Origin: Dioscorea cayenensis subsp. rotundata | Taxonomy: Eukaryota > Streptophyta > Magnoliopsida > Dioscoreales > Dioscoreaceae | Direction of reading: 5' to 3' | Assembly (NCBI RefSeq): GCF_009730915.1 | Contig: NC_052476.1 | Span: 16,832,162-16,896,161 of the forward strand | Length of the DNA stretch: 64,000 nucleotides | Shown: positions 47,236-56,260 of the stretch, in pieces | How the letters are laid out: each line of letters starts with the position of its first letter | Numbering within the stretch: the first letter of the stretch is position 1 | Made by a program: the position numbers and the translations under genes | The notes under the pieces: generated by a model | What the model saw: the letters and a program-made list of their open reading frames with translations, nothing else | Databases searched by the model: none | What the model was told of the DNA's origin: nothing

Positions 47236-47568
47236 CCAGCCATAGCAAATTGTTGAAGACGACGAGAGTCTTGAGTCCGCGCTTAAAAGTAACCAGGGAC
47301 TCTTCCAATCTATCCCGTCCTCTCCCACTGATGGAGCTAGGTATTTGTTAGAATGATAGATTGGGGACCCATGGTGCTGTCTATATATAATCCTTACCAT
47401 CAAAGGATTAACACAACTTAAAGGTTTGAGTTAGATCACAACTCAAAGTGCCAATTAGAATTAAATTAGGATTCCACCAGATAAGTCATGGACCACTTTA
47501 TTTAGTTTGAATTCAGTTTAAATCAATATCATCACGATGTTGAATTCAGAATAGGACTCAAACTAACA
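47236..47568 (-). repeat. 5' LTR of the nested copia element
   Basis: Counterpart of the 3' LTR. Directly after it (minus strand) comes a GC-rich segment (47112-47235), not a recognisable tRNA-Met primer-binding site. The text ATTTGCTATGGCTGG is only a weak match to the usual TGGTATCAGAGC. Confidence 0.8.
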
Positions 47569-47607
47569 TATATAACAAATAATTTCATACACCTACTCAA
47601 AATATAA

Positions 47608-47983
47608 TCACATATGAAATTTATAAAAAAGAAGTCCACTAATTTTTTTTGAACATCCATCCAATATTAAGTTTTTTACAATCAAGTTCTTTAAAGGGAC
47701 ATCAAATTTTTTGAGCAAACAAGTTCCCATAAAATTCATTAAAATTGGGAGGTTCTCTAAGTAAACGCCGGCGACGGTGTTGATCACGTTGAGACCTAAG
47801 ATTGATGGTGAAGGTAACAACACATGCGCAAATGCCACGGCGTCGGGCGTAGTTGGCGTTAAGATGGTTCAGTAAGGTTAGGTTGAAACCTTCAAGGACG
47901 GAATAGACATCTCTGAAGTTGATTTGAAAGAGCCAACGAGTGAGATAACATGGCTTAAGGGATTGGAAAGAAGGGAATCTCAA
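47608..47983 (-). other. Exon-like open region in the outer Mutator-like element
   Basis: Two overlapping minus-strand frames (93 and 76 residues) are open in a block more GC-rich than its surroundings. I do not recognise either protein. It lies inside a non-autonomous Mutator-like element, where captured gene pieces are common, but there is no positive proof of capture. Confidence 0.3.
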
Positions 47984-48312
47984 AAGAGGGTGGTTGAGTG
48001 GTTGAGAAGTTTGGGAATTTTTCTCAGATGGCTTAGGTTAGATGGTATTAAGGGCAATTGGGTAATTTTGTTAAGTTGGGTTAAATGGGAACTATGATTA
48101 ATTTTATAAACTCTAACGGTGGCTAACGGTAACTAACGACAGGGACATATAAGTAAAAAAATATAGTTTTACGGGGGTATGCAAGCACATAGTATTTTTA
48201 TGGGGGTATTTAAGCAATTTTATTATTTTGCAAGGGTATGCAAGCAATTTTCCCTTAAAAATAAGGGTAATATATAGTAACATGTTTTTTTAATTTTTTA
48301 ATCTATATTATA

Positions 48313-48804
48313 TAGAGCTGTCAATTTGGGCCAAGCATGCCGGGCCGAACCACCCCGCCAACTAAAATAAGTGGGTTGGGTTGGCATTATATAGACCCGT
48401 TTGGAGGCGGGTCAAACGGGCCAACCCGCACGGGCCGCGGGTTGGGGCGGGGCGGTTTGCGGGTTACGGCGGGCTAGCCCGCCGCCCTTAATTTAAAAAT
48501 TATATTTTAAAAATGAAAAATTATTAGATTAAAGTAATTTTGATGGATTGATGATTTTTAATAGTAATTGATGTTTTTATTTTGCAATTAGTTTTTTGGA
48601 TTTTGTTAATATTTTTGTGTATTGTGGTAAGATTTGTCAAAAATATAAATAAATATATGAGAATATGAAATATAATTATTTTTTAATTTTTTATATTTTT
48701 GGCGGGTCGGGTTGGGTTGGCATTTGGCCGGCCCGCCCTGCCAAATGGTGGGTTTTGGCGGACCGCGGGCCGGCCTGCCCCGCCAGTTCGAATTGACACC
48801 TCTA
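48313..48804. mobile_element. Non-autonomous hAT-like element, 492 bp
   Basis: The left end TAGAGCTGTCAATTTGGGCC and inverted right end TAGAGGTGTCAATTCGAACT agree at most positions. Perfect 8-bp duplications ATATTATA flank it (48305-48312, 48805-48812). GC-rich subterminal GGCGGG/CCCGCC blocks and an AT-rich core match the layout of the element at 20325-20968. No coding capacity. Confidence 0.9.
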
Positions 48805-48812
48805 ATATTATA

Positions 48813-49203
48813 GTATGCTAATTTCTATATTTTTTATATATATATATATACTTACAATGTATCTTTTGTCTTTTCATAAAGTTGTATCTATATTTTAAAT
48901 ATTAATAAATAAATACTTATTTAACTATTTCATTTTTTGTGGGGCAAAAAAAAATATTTGCTTACTGAAATTGACCTTCTCTATTTTTAATGGAGAAGTG
49001 GTGGGCCAAAGGTGTCAAACACAACCCTTGTAACGGGTCGGATTCTGTTTGAATCCCACATCCGGATCCGAAACCCGCTTATCAACTCGGCGCAACCTCC
49101 CTCGTTGTTCTCTTTCGTTTTCGTTCGTACTATAAATCAAAGGTATTTGGCCGCCAAACTAGGGTTTTCGCCGGCGGCGAGAGAGGAAGGCTTCTTCGAG
49201 GAG
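48813..49203 (+). promoter_or_regulatory. Upstream region and 5' UTR of IMP4
   Basis: About 390 bp between the hAT-like element and the IMP4 start. TATAAATC lies at 49131, about 70 bp before the ATG, with a C/T-rich tract (49095-49125) in front. Either could mark the core promoter; transcript data are needed to choose. Confidence 0.35.
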
Positions 49204-51997
49204 ATGCTGCGGCGGAATATCAGGAAGAGAAGGGAGTATCTATACCGGAAGAGCCTCGAAGGCAAGGAGCGCGAGTACTATGAGAAGAAGCGCAAAATCC
49301 GGGAAGCGCTCGCGGAGGGCAAGCCCATCCCCACTGAGCTCCGCAATGAGGAGGCTTCCCTCCGCCAGGAGATCGATCTTGAGGACGACCACACCGCCGG
49401 TCTCCATCCTCAACTATACTTTGATTCTTTTTTTTTTTCTCTTTGATTTTTGTTGAAAATTTTGTTTTTGGTGTTGATTTGATGGAAAGTTAGCTCTTTT
49501 AAATTTTAAAGAGCCGAGAAGTGTGATTGATGATGAGTATGCTGATGCCACTGTGAGGGATCCGAAGATTTTGCTCACCACCTCTCGCAATCCAAGTGCT
49601 CCTCTTGTCCAGTTTGTCAAGGTGAATTTCATTGTTTTCCTTTCTTTATAGGTTTTTTTTGGGTGCTGATGCTAATTTTGTTGATTTTGGGTTACCAGGA
49701 GCTGAAATTTGTGTTCCCGAACTCTACACGGATTAATCGTGGTGGACAGGTTGGTGCATGCTTTCTTGTAATATCTGAGATTTGTTTTGAACTCTTTTCT
49801 ATTAATTAACTTTTATATGAGACTGTTTTGAACTGGTTGTGAGTTGGATTTCTTGAAGTTTGATCAGAGAAACTGATTAATTGATGTTATTGTTTGCATG
49901 ATTCTGTGTTTATTGATTGACTTGCTAGATGTTATCTAGTGAAAGGATGAGTCCATTGTATAATGAAACCTTTTTTTATTTTTACAGCATAGTGGATTTT
50001 ATAAGGTTCTTCTTGTTGAAGTGATCACAGTTTTTCAGTGCATTTGTCTGTGGTTGTATCCATGATGGGCATTGGAGTTGGTGCTTGGTGTTTAGTTCCT
50101 TGAGACTCTATAAATTCAATCTTTGAGCTTGCTCCTTTGTTTGGCATTGTTCAAAATAATTTTGATTTGAATCTCCTTTTGCAGTATCAAAGAAGATAGT
50201 TGTCACACTGTTTTGTGAAATTTAAAGGTTGCACTGATTGTTGTTTTCTTTGGTTAACAACTTCAAGTGTCATATTTTTTCAATAGAGGATATTTCAGAA
50301 GGATAAGATTCAATTATAAGAGCCACAACTATAAATGGGTTGCCTAATGTTTGCTGCTACATTGCTTTTCACTTATCAAAGATGATTGCTCTCTGAAAGG
50401 CTTAATGTTATTGTTACAATTTAGAAGCTGGTGCAGTGGTTCTTGTTATCTTTTCCCAAATTCACCACCACATCTAGCCTACTTTTATGCAGATGTGTGC
50501 AAGAACACCTATTACAAAGTTTTAGCTTAATCCAACTGTTAGATTCCAACCTTTTTACTTGAAAATTTATTTGCCTTCATGCTAGCTTACTTTATTGTAA
50601 CTTATACGCAGGTCATCTCAGAGATTATTGAAACTTGTCGCTCACATGAATTTACAGATGTTATCTTGGTACATGAACATCGTGGCAAACCAGATGGTTT
50701 GGTTATTTCTCACCTGCCATTCGGTCCAACAGCATATTTTGGATTGCTCAACGTGGTATGCAGATGCGCCACATTTCAGTTCATTGGGGTCCCATGTCAG
50801 TAGATTATATGATTCCAATATAATGTTGACGTCAGTTGATTTGTTTGTAGGTGACAAGACATGACATTAAAGACAAGAAGTCCATGGGAACAATGCCTGA
50901 GGTTTATCCTCATTTGATTCTTGAAAACTTCTCTAGTAAGGTATTTTTATATTCTATCCATCAGGTTAACAGCATGGACTAAGGCCATGTGCATTGAGTC
51001 ATTGTTATATTGTGAAATTCAACTTTGAGTACTTGATGCACCCTCAATTCTTTCAAAAACTGAACTTCCGTGATTTAGAAAACTATGTACATGGTGCAAA
51101 TTCTAAATTTGACACAACAAATCAGATAGAGCCTTCGCATTTCTAACTGGGCAACTAATATCAATTGAACTTATTTTTTCATGCTAACACAATTTATGCT
51201 ACATGTGAATTATAAGCATTAAGACAATAGTAAGAGCATAAAATGCTAGTCATCAATAAGTTACACGATTTTTTTGGTTTCTGGTCAAGGGTTTTCTAGG
51301 CTGTTGCCAGGCGAATTTCCTGTACTTTTTGTTCAACTTAAAACCTGTTCTTACATATCTTTGATGCCCTTGATTTGTAAATGATTGCAGCTTGGTGAAA
51401 GGACAGGCAACATTCTTAAACATTTATTCCCGGTGCCAAAGCCTGATTCCAAACGCATCATCACTTTCGCAAACCAGTCCGACTACATCTCATTTAGGTT
51501 GGTAACTTTGACTTAGGTATTGCTCATTTTTGTGAACAAATATCACTGATTTAGCTCTTGGCCTACGTATATGCCACTATTAAAAGAAACCTGCTAATTG
51601 CACACGTAAAGTACTGAAAGAACATATCCCTCCCATGACCTGTTTGACACAATCTTTCCTATCCAACTCAACATTATTGAAAAATAGGACTAAACCGAAG
51701 AGCATGATTGATATTTATATTGGGCAGGCATCATTTATGTGAGAAACGTGGCGGTGGCCCGAAATCTGTAGAAATAACAGAGATTGGCCCTCGATTTGAG
51801 ATGCGGCTCTATAAGGTAAGACCAAAAGTCGATGTTTTTGATCAATGTAAAAAAAAACATTATTATTCTCTGACCATTTTTTGCCCTGATGCTTGGATTC
51901 TAGATAACACTAGGAACTGTTGAGCGAAGTGAAAGCCCAGATTGAGTGGGTATTGAGACCTTACATGAACACAACCAGCAAAAGAATTGCCCTTTGA
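49204..51997 (+). CDS. IMP4: U3 snoRNP protein IMP4 (Brix domain), eight exons, with a frame problem in the last exon
   Basis: Exons: 49204-49399, 49512-49621, 49699-49749, 50612-50755, 50851-50940, 51391-51497, 51728-51815 and a last exon ending by 51997. All junctions are GT-AG and phases agree. The text is IMP4 throughout: [103 protein letters not shown]4 binds U3 snoRNA with IMP3 and MPP10 in the nucleolar SSU processome for 18S rRNA maturation. With the normal acceptor (exon from 51904) an extra A near 51932 shifts the frame and ends the protein at 51943. An AG 10 bp downstream (exon from 51914) restores the family C-terminus ([11 protein letters not shown]) and gives 289 residues. Confidence 0.93.
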
Positions 51998-52410
51998 AGT
52001 CAGTGGCATATTTACCCCGGCCAAGTGACAAATATATTATATTTACGATATGTATGTTGGGTTTATATATTTGCTGAGGATCTGGTATTATCATTTTTGA
52101 AGTGAGATTTATACCATTGTTCTGCATTATAATCATGGAATAGTGGTTGGTTCTTGGCTCTGAAATTTTGAATCTACTTGATGATATCCAAGTCATTGTA
52201 TGGGACTATTGAGTTAAGCCACTTTTGTGGATATGAAATTTGGTAAATTTGTGTTTGGTTGGGCATTAAGTTGGTATCAGTGAGTGGATTTGTTCGTCTT
52301 CCCCCTTTTTTTTCCTTCGCGGGCTGAATCTTAATTTTTCTTTTTAAAAACCGATAAACATGTTATGTCATGTTATTCTTTCAAAAACAAAAATGTAGAT
52401 ATATATTTTA
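51998..52410. other. 3' UTR and downstream flank of IMP4
   Basis: AT-rich, no gene. The transcript probably ends before 52300. No signal was clear enough to place the polyadenylation site. Confidence 0.5.
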
Positions 52411-52649
52411 TGTTGGACACAGCAATATATAAAAAAATAAAAAAATCACTCAAATATATAAAAAAATCGACCAGTGTAACCTTAGCACAAATCTCGAGGG
52501 GTGTCTTAAGAGATTAGTAGATGCTCTTATGAAATTCCATGTAAAAAAAAGAGAGAGAAAAAAAAAAAGCAAATAAATTATGAGATTCATCTCCTGCTAA
52601 GGGGGTATTTATGTAAATTTGCAGGTTTGAAAACTTTTTAAACTTTTTT

Positions 52650-53125
52650 TAAAAAAAACTCTCTTTGAGAACTTATGAGACTCGTTTGGGGCCATTGACT
52701 CTCTTTCAAGTGATGAAAAAAATCTCTTTGAGCTTATGGACCCTGTTTGAGGCCATTGACTCTCTTTCAAGTGATGAAAAAAATCTCTTTGAGCTTATGG
52801 ACCCTGTTTGAGGCCACTGACTCTTTTAGGAGTAATGAAAAATTCTAAAACTCTCTTTGAGATCCTGGACCCTGTTTGAGACCATTGACTCTCTTTGGAG
52901 TGATGACAAATCTCTTTTAGCTCATGGACCCTGTTTGAGGCCATTAACTCTCTTTCGAGTGAGAAAAAATTCCAAAATCCATAAAACTCTTTTTGAACTC
53001 ATGGACCCTTTTTGAGGCTATTGACTCTCATTCGAGTGACGAAAAATTCCAAAACCCATAAAACTCTTTTTGAGCTCATAGACCGTGTTTGAGGCCATTG
53101 ACTCTCTTAAGAGCGATGAAGAAAT
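52650..53125. repeat. Tandem repeat of 60-80 bp in the second LTR
   Basis: About seven units based on GACCCTGTTTGAGGCCATTG, CTCTCTTTCAAGTGATGAAA and CTCTTTGAGCTTATG, at about 52739, 52800, 52869, 52926, 53005 and 53083. Neighbouring copies near 52740 and 52800 are almost identical, showing recent local expansion. Confidence 0.88.
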
Positions 53126-53209
53126 TTCAAGATCTTCAAAAGCCAAGCATTCTAAAACAAAAAAAAAGAGAAAAAAGAAAATCAAATTAAAATCAAGGCA
53201 TTAAAAAAA

Positions 53210-54760
53210 TGATGAATCAACAGATGAGCTCAACAACCTCAAGATTACAGTGTTGAAGAGTTCATAAGTTGCAAAAAGTTTCACAAGCCTGAAGGCCGAA
53301 GCTTATGAAAAGTCAAATCAAGTTCCAAATCAAGTTCCAAATCAAATCAAAGAATGCAAATTCAACAAATGAACCCAACAACATCAGGGATGAAGAGTTG
53401 AAGAGTTCACAAGTTGTAAAAAATCTTCACAAGTATAAAAGCCGAAGTTCATGAAAAGCCAAACCATATTTGCGATTCCTTAATGCAGAGAATCTATAAC
53501 TTAAAGTCTAGATCAAATTCAAGACAAACTCAAAACATCCAAGATAAACGAGCTCAACAACCTCAAAGTTAAAGTGTTGAAGAGTTCACAAGTTGTAAAA
53601 AAGCCTCGCAAGCCTAAAGACTAAAGCTTATAAAGAAATCAAATCAAGTTTCAAATAAAATCCAAGATACAAGTTCAAAGTTTAAGTCCCAAGTTTCAAA
53701 CAAATCAACAAATGAGCTCAACAACCTCAGAGTTAAAGTGTTGAAGAGTTCACAAGTTGCAAAAAAGCCTCAGAAGCATGAAAGCCGAAGCTTATAAAAA
53801 AAATCAAATCAAGTTTCAAATCAAATTCAAGATGCAAATTGAAAAGTCCAAGTTCCAAGTTTCAAACAAGTCAACAAATGAGCTCAACAACCTCAAAGTT
53901 AAAGTGTTGAAGAGTTCACAAGTTACAAAAAGCTTCACAAGTATGACAACCGAAGCTCATGAAAAGTCAAACCAAGTTTATGATTCATCAACATAGAGAA
54001 TCCACAGCTTAAATCCAAATCAAATCTAAGATGCAAAATCAAAGATCCAAGTTTCAAATGAATCAACCAATGAGCTCAACAACCTTAAAGTTAAAGTGTT
54101 GAAGAGTTCACAAGTTGCAAAAAGCTTCACAAGCATGACAGCCGAAGCTTATGGAAGGTCAAACCAAGTTTGTGATTCATCAATACAAAGAATCCACAAC
54201 TTGAAATCCAAATCAAAGTCTAAGATGCAGAATCAAATTCAAGATGCAAGTTCAAGGTCCAAGACACTAATTTCAAACAAGTTAACAAATGAGCTCAACA
54301 ACCTCAAAGTTAAAGTGTTGAAGAGTTCATAAGTTACAAAAAGCTTCACAAGCATGACAGCCGAAGCTCATGAAAAGTCAACCAAGTTTGTGATTCATCA
54401 ACATAGGAAATCCACAGCTTGAAATCCAAATTAACTCTAAGATACAAAATCAAAGACCCAAGTTTCAAACAAATCAACAAATGAGCTCAACAACCTTAAA
54501 GTTAAAGTGTTGAAGAGTTCACAAGTTGCAAAACGCTTAACAAGAGTCATAGCCGAAGCTTTTGAAAAATCAAAATCAAGTTCCAAATCAAAATCTAAGA
54601 TGCAAAAGATCAAATGTCCAACTTTCAAGTTTCAAATAAATCAACAAATGAGCTCAACAACCTCAAGGATAAAGCGTTGGAGAGTTCACAAGTTACAAAA
54701 ATTTTTATAAGCCTGAAGGCCGAAGCTTATGAAGAATCAAATCAAGTTCCAAATCAAGTC
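53210..54760. repeat. Tandem repeat of about 165-220 bp in the second LTR
   Basis: About nine units containing GAGCTCAACAACCTCAAAGT, GTTGAAGAGTTCACAAGTTG, GCTTCACAAGCATGA and CCGAAGCTTATGAAAAGTCA, at about 53225, 53366, 53549, 53713, 53879, 54070, 54291, 54482 and 54647. Unit length varies through loss or gain of an AAATCCAAATCAAATCTAAG-type spacer. The GCCGAAGCTTATG core also occurs once in the stack LTR near 45268. Confidence 0.88.
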
Positions 54761-55193
54761 CAAGATGCAAATTCAAATATCTAAGACACAACTTCACCAG
54801 TTTTTTAAGTCATGTTCAAGATGCATATTTCGACCGTTGACGAAGACCAAAAGTCAACAAAAGTCAAAGCGCGATTTTTGGCAAAATAGTCGGAAGGAGA
54901 TAAAAGGCTACAATTATTGTTGCGTCAAGATGATTAAATTCCAAACTTTTTGTATTTTCAATGAAGTCTATGAATTCATGAATAAAATTTATTTGTTGGA
55001 ATCTGTTTCTTTCTTGATGCTTATTTTCTTAATCGGAGGTTCCTGTGACAATGTCCAGGGTAATTAACATTAGGGAAGTCATGAATCCCACAATTTCTTG
55101 AAGTCTACAAAATATTAAAATTTGATTTGTGATCCATGCTTTTTATCCGGTCAATCCTAATTAAAGGCCGGGTGAAAAGAAAGGAGTCCCACA

Positions 55194-56260
55194 AATTATA
55201 ATAATTATATTATATAAATATTTATATTTAATATAAATGTATTAATATTAAAATAATTAATATTTATCATAATAATAATCATATAATAATTATATTAAAT
55301 AAATATTTATTTCAAATATAAGCCATAAAATAATTAATAAGTAATTTAAATAATTAATTATAATAATTAAAATTTATTTAAAATATTTTATAAACAACAA
55401 AATTTATTTATTTATATTATGGGCATAAAAGTACCTCTACATCATATCTTTTCATTACTTTTTCAATTCCCAATATATTACTCTTCTACTTTTCTCAATC
55501 CCAATGAATTACCTCTTCAATTAAACACTTTTTTCATTATCATCCCTCTACTCATTCTTCCCCCCTCCCCTCTTTCATTACCTCATTCCCCCTCATTCCA
55601 TTACAGTAATCTAAACACACACAAGAGTAGTACAAAAATACACTTTATATTAGAGGAATTAAAAAGATTAAATTTATATAATTACATAACCATTTTGATA
55701 TTGACCCAAAAATTTTACCAATGTGGTTATCGTGTCATGTCATATCAGAAATTACTAATCCAAACGGACAAGGGAGGTAATACAGTTGTGTAGATACTTT
55801 GACCATGAAGACTTCAGTATTAAGGGAGGTAATACAGTTGTGTAGATACTTCTCAAAAAGAAAAGGTGCACCATTTTGATTCATAAAAGATGCATGGCAG
55901 GTATTGACAGAATCACAGCAAGAAAGCACGCTAGATATGAAAAGATAATTAGCCCTTTCGACATAAAAATCCATGCTGCATTGATCCTTGGAATCATAAA
56001 TTGACATATTTTTCCCAGTTCCAACATAAGCATCTACTCTTTTCCGTACAGAGAAACAAAGCATTTTGTCCTGCAAAAACCTATGTAGAACAATGAGTCC
56101 AAGCAGTATTGTGGCCGAACTGATTAAATAGCTCGACACAAAAATTATTGGAAGGGAAAAAAGATAATGTAATCCATCTTGGTCAGAGAACATCAACAAC
56201 CAACAAACAGATGCCACAAAATCAGCACATTAAATATGGTTGATTGCCTCAGATGACAAC
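55194..56260. other. AT-rich spacer with a possible MITE remnant
   Basis: 55200-55420 is nearly pure A/T. 55430-55760 has TTTTCATTACTTTTTCAATTCC and CATTCCATTACAGTAATC phrases and ends in CCAAACGGACAAGGGAGG, which resembles PIF/Harbinger-type MITE ends. No ends were confirmed. A 25-bp phrase containing GGGAGGTAATACAGTTGTG is repeated at 55774 and 55824. 55800-56260 is the 3' flank of the gamma-carbonic anhydrase gene. Confidence 0.4.

Larger units (their letters stand above)
29016..47568 (-). mobile_element. Ty1/copia retrotransposon split by a later LTR unit
   Basis: Two direct repeats, 29016-29349 (334 bp) and 47236-47568 (333 bp), are LTRs sharing most of their sequence. Gag (45650-46351) and pol (29708-33170) lie between them on the minus strand. 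A purine tract (minus GTGGGAAAA) precedes the 3' LTR at 29350. Removing the inner insertion restores a copia of about 6.1 kb. Differences between the LTRs (a CCATCAAAGGATTAACAC-type insert in one, a duplicated CAGTTTGA segment in the other, several substitutions) show it is not recent. The 5-bp duplication could not be set, because the LTR ends are unclear on the low-coordinate side. Confidence 0.88.
28441..48254. mobile_element. Outer Mutator-like element split by nested insertions (19.8 kb span, about 1.26 kb own sequence)
   Basis: The left end (TTGCATACCCTTGTAAAATC) and the inverted right end (TTGCATACCCTTGCAAAATA) match over more than 100 bp. Perfect 9-bp duplications TTAAAAATA flank the pair (28432-28440, 48255-48263). 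Subtracting the copia insertion leaves 28441-29015 plus 47569-48254, about 1.26 kb: a non-autonomous Mutator-like element. It has a short open region near its right end but no transposase. It is the oldest layer of the stack. Confidence 0.88.
52411..55193. mobile_element. LTR related to the one in the nested stack (probable solo LTR)
   Basis: Its last 250 bp (TTAATCGGAGGTTCCTG, AATGTCCAGGGTAATTAACA, AAGGCCGGGTGAAAAG, GGAGTCCCACA) match the end of the LTR unit at 45430-45683. It has similar CTCGAGG words near the start. TGTTGGACAC at 52411 and CCCACA at 55193 are the best end candidates. No clear 5-bp duplication was found, so the left end is uncertain. No coding domains. Confidence 0.6.

Noticed and set aside
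28441..48254. A single 19.8-kb giant transposon with all internal genes as cargo
   Set aside because: The copia LTRs, the restored gag join and the separate duplications show that most of the interior came by later insertions.
53757..54710. Plus-strand Lys/Ser-rich frames in the second LTR
   Set aside because: They follow the 165-220 bp tandem unit and are interrupted in each copy; repeat artefact.
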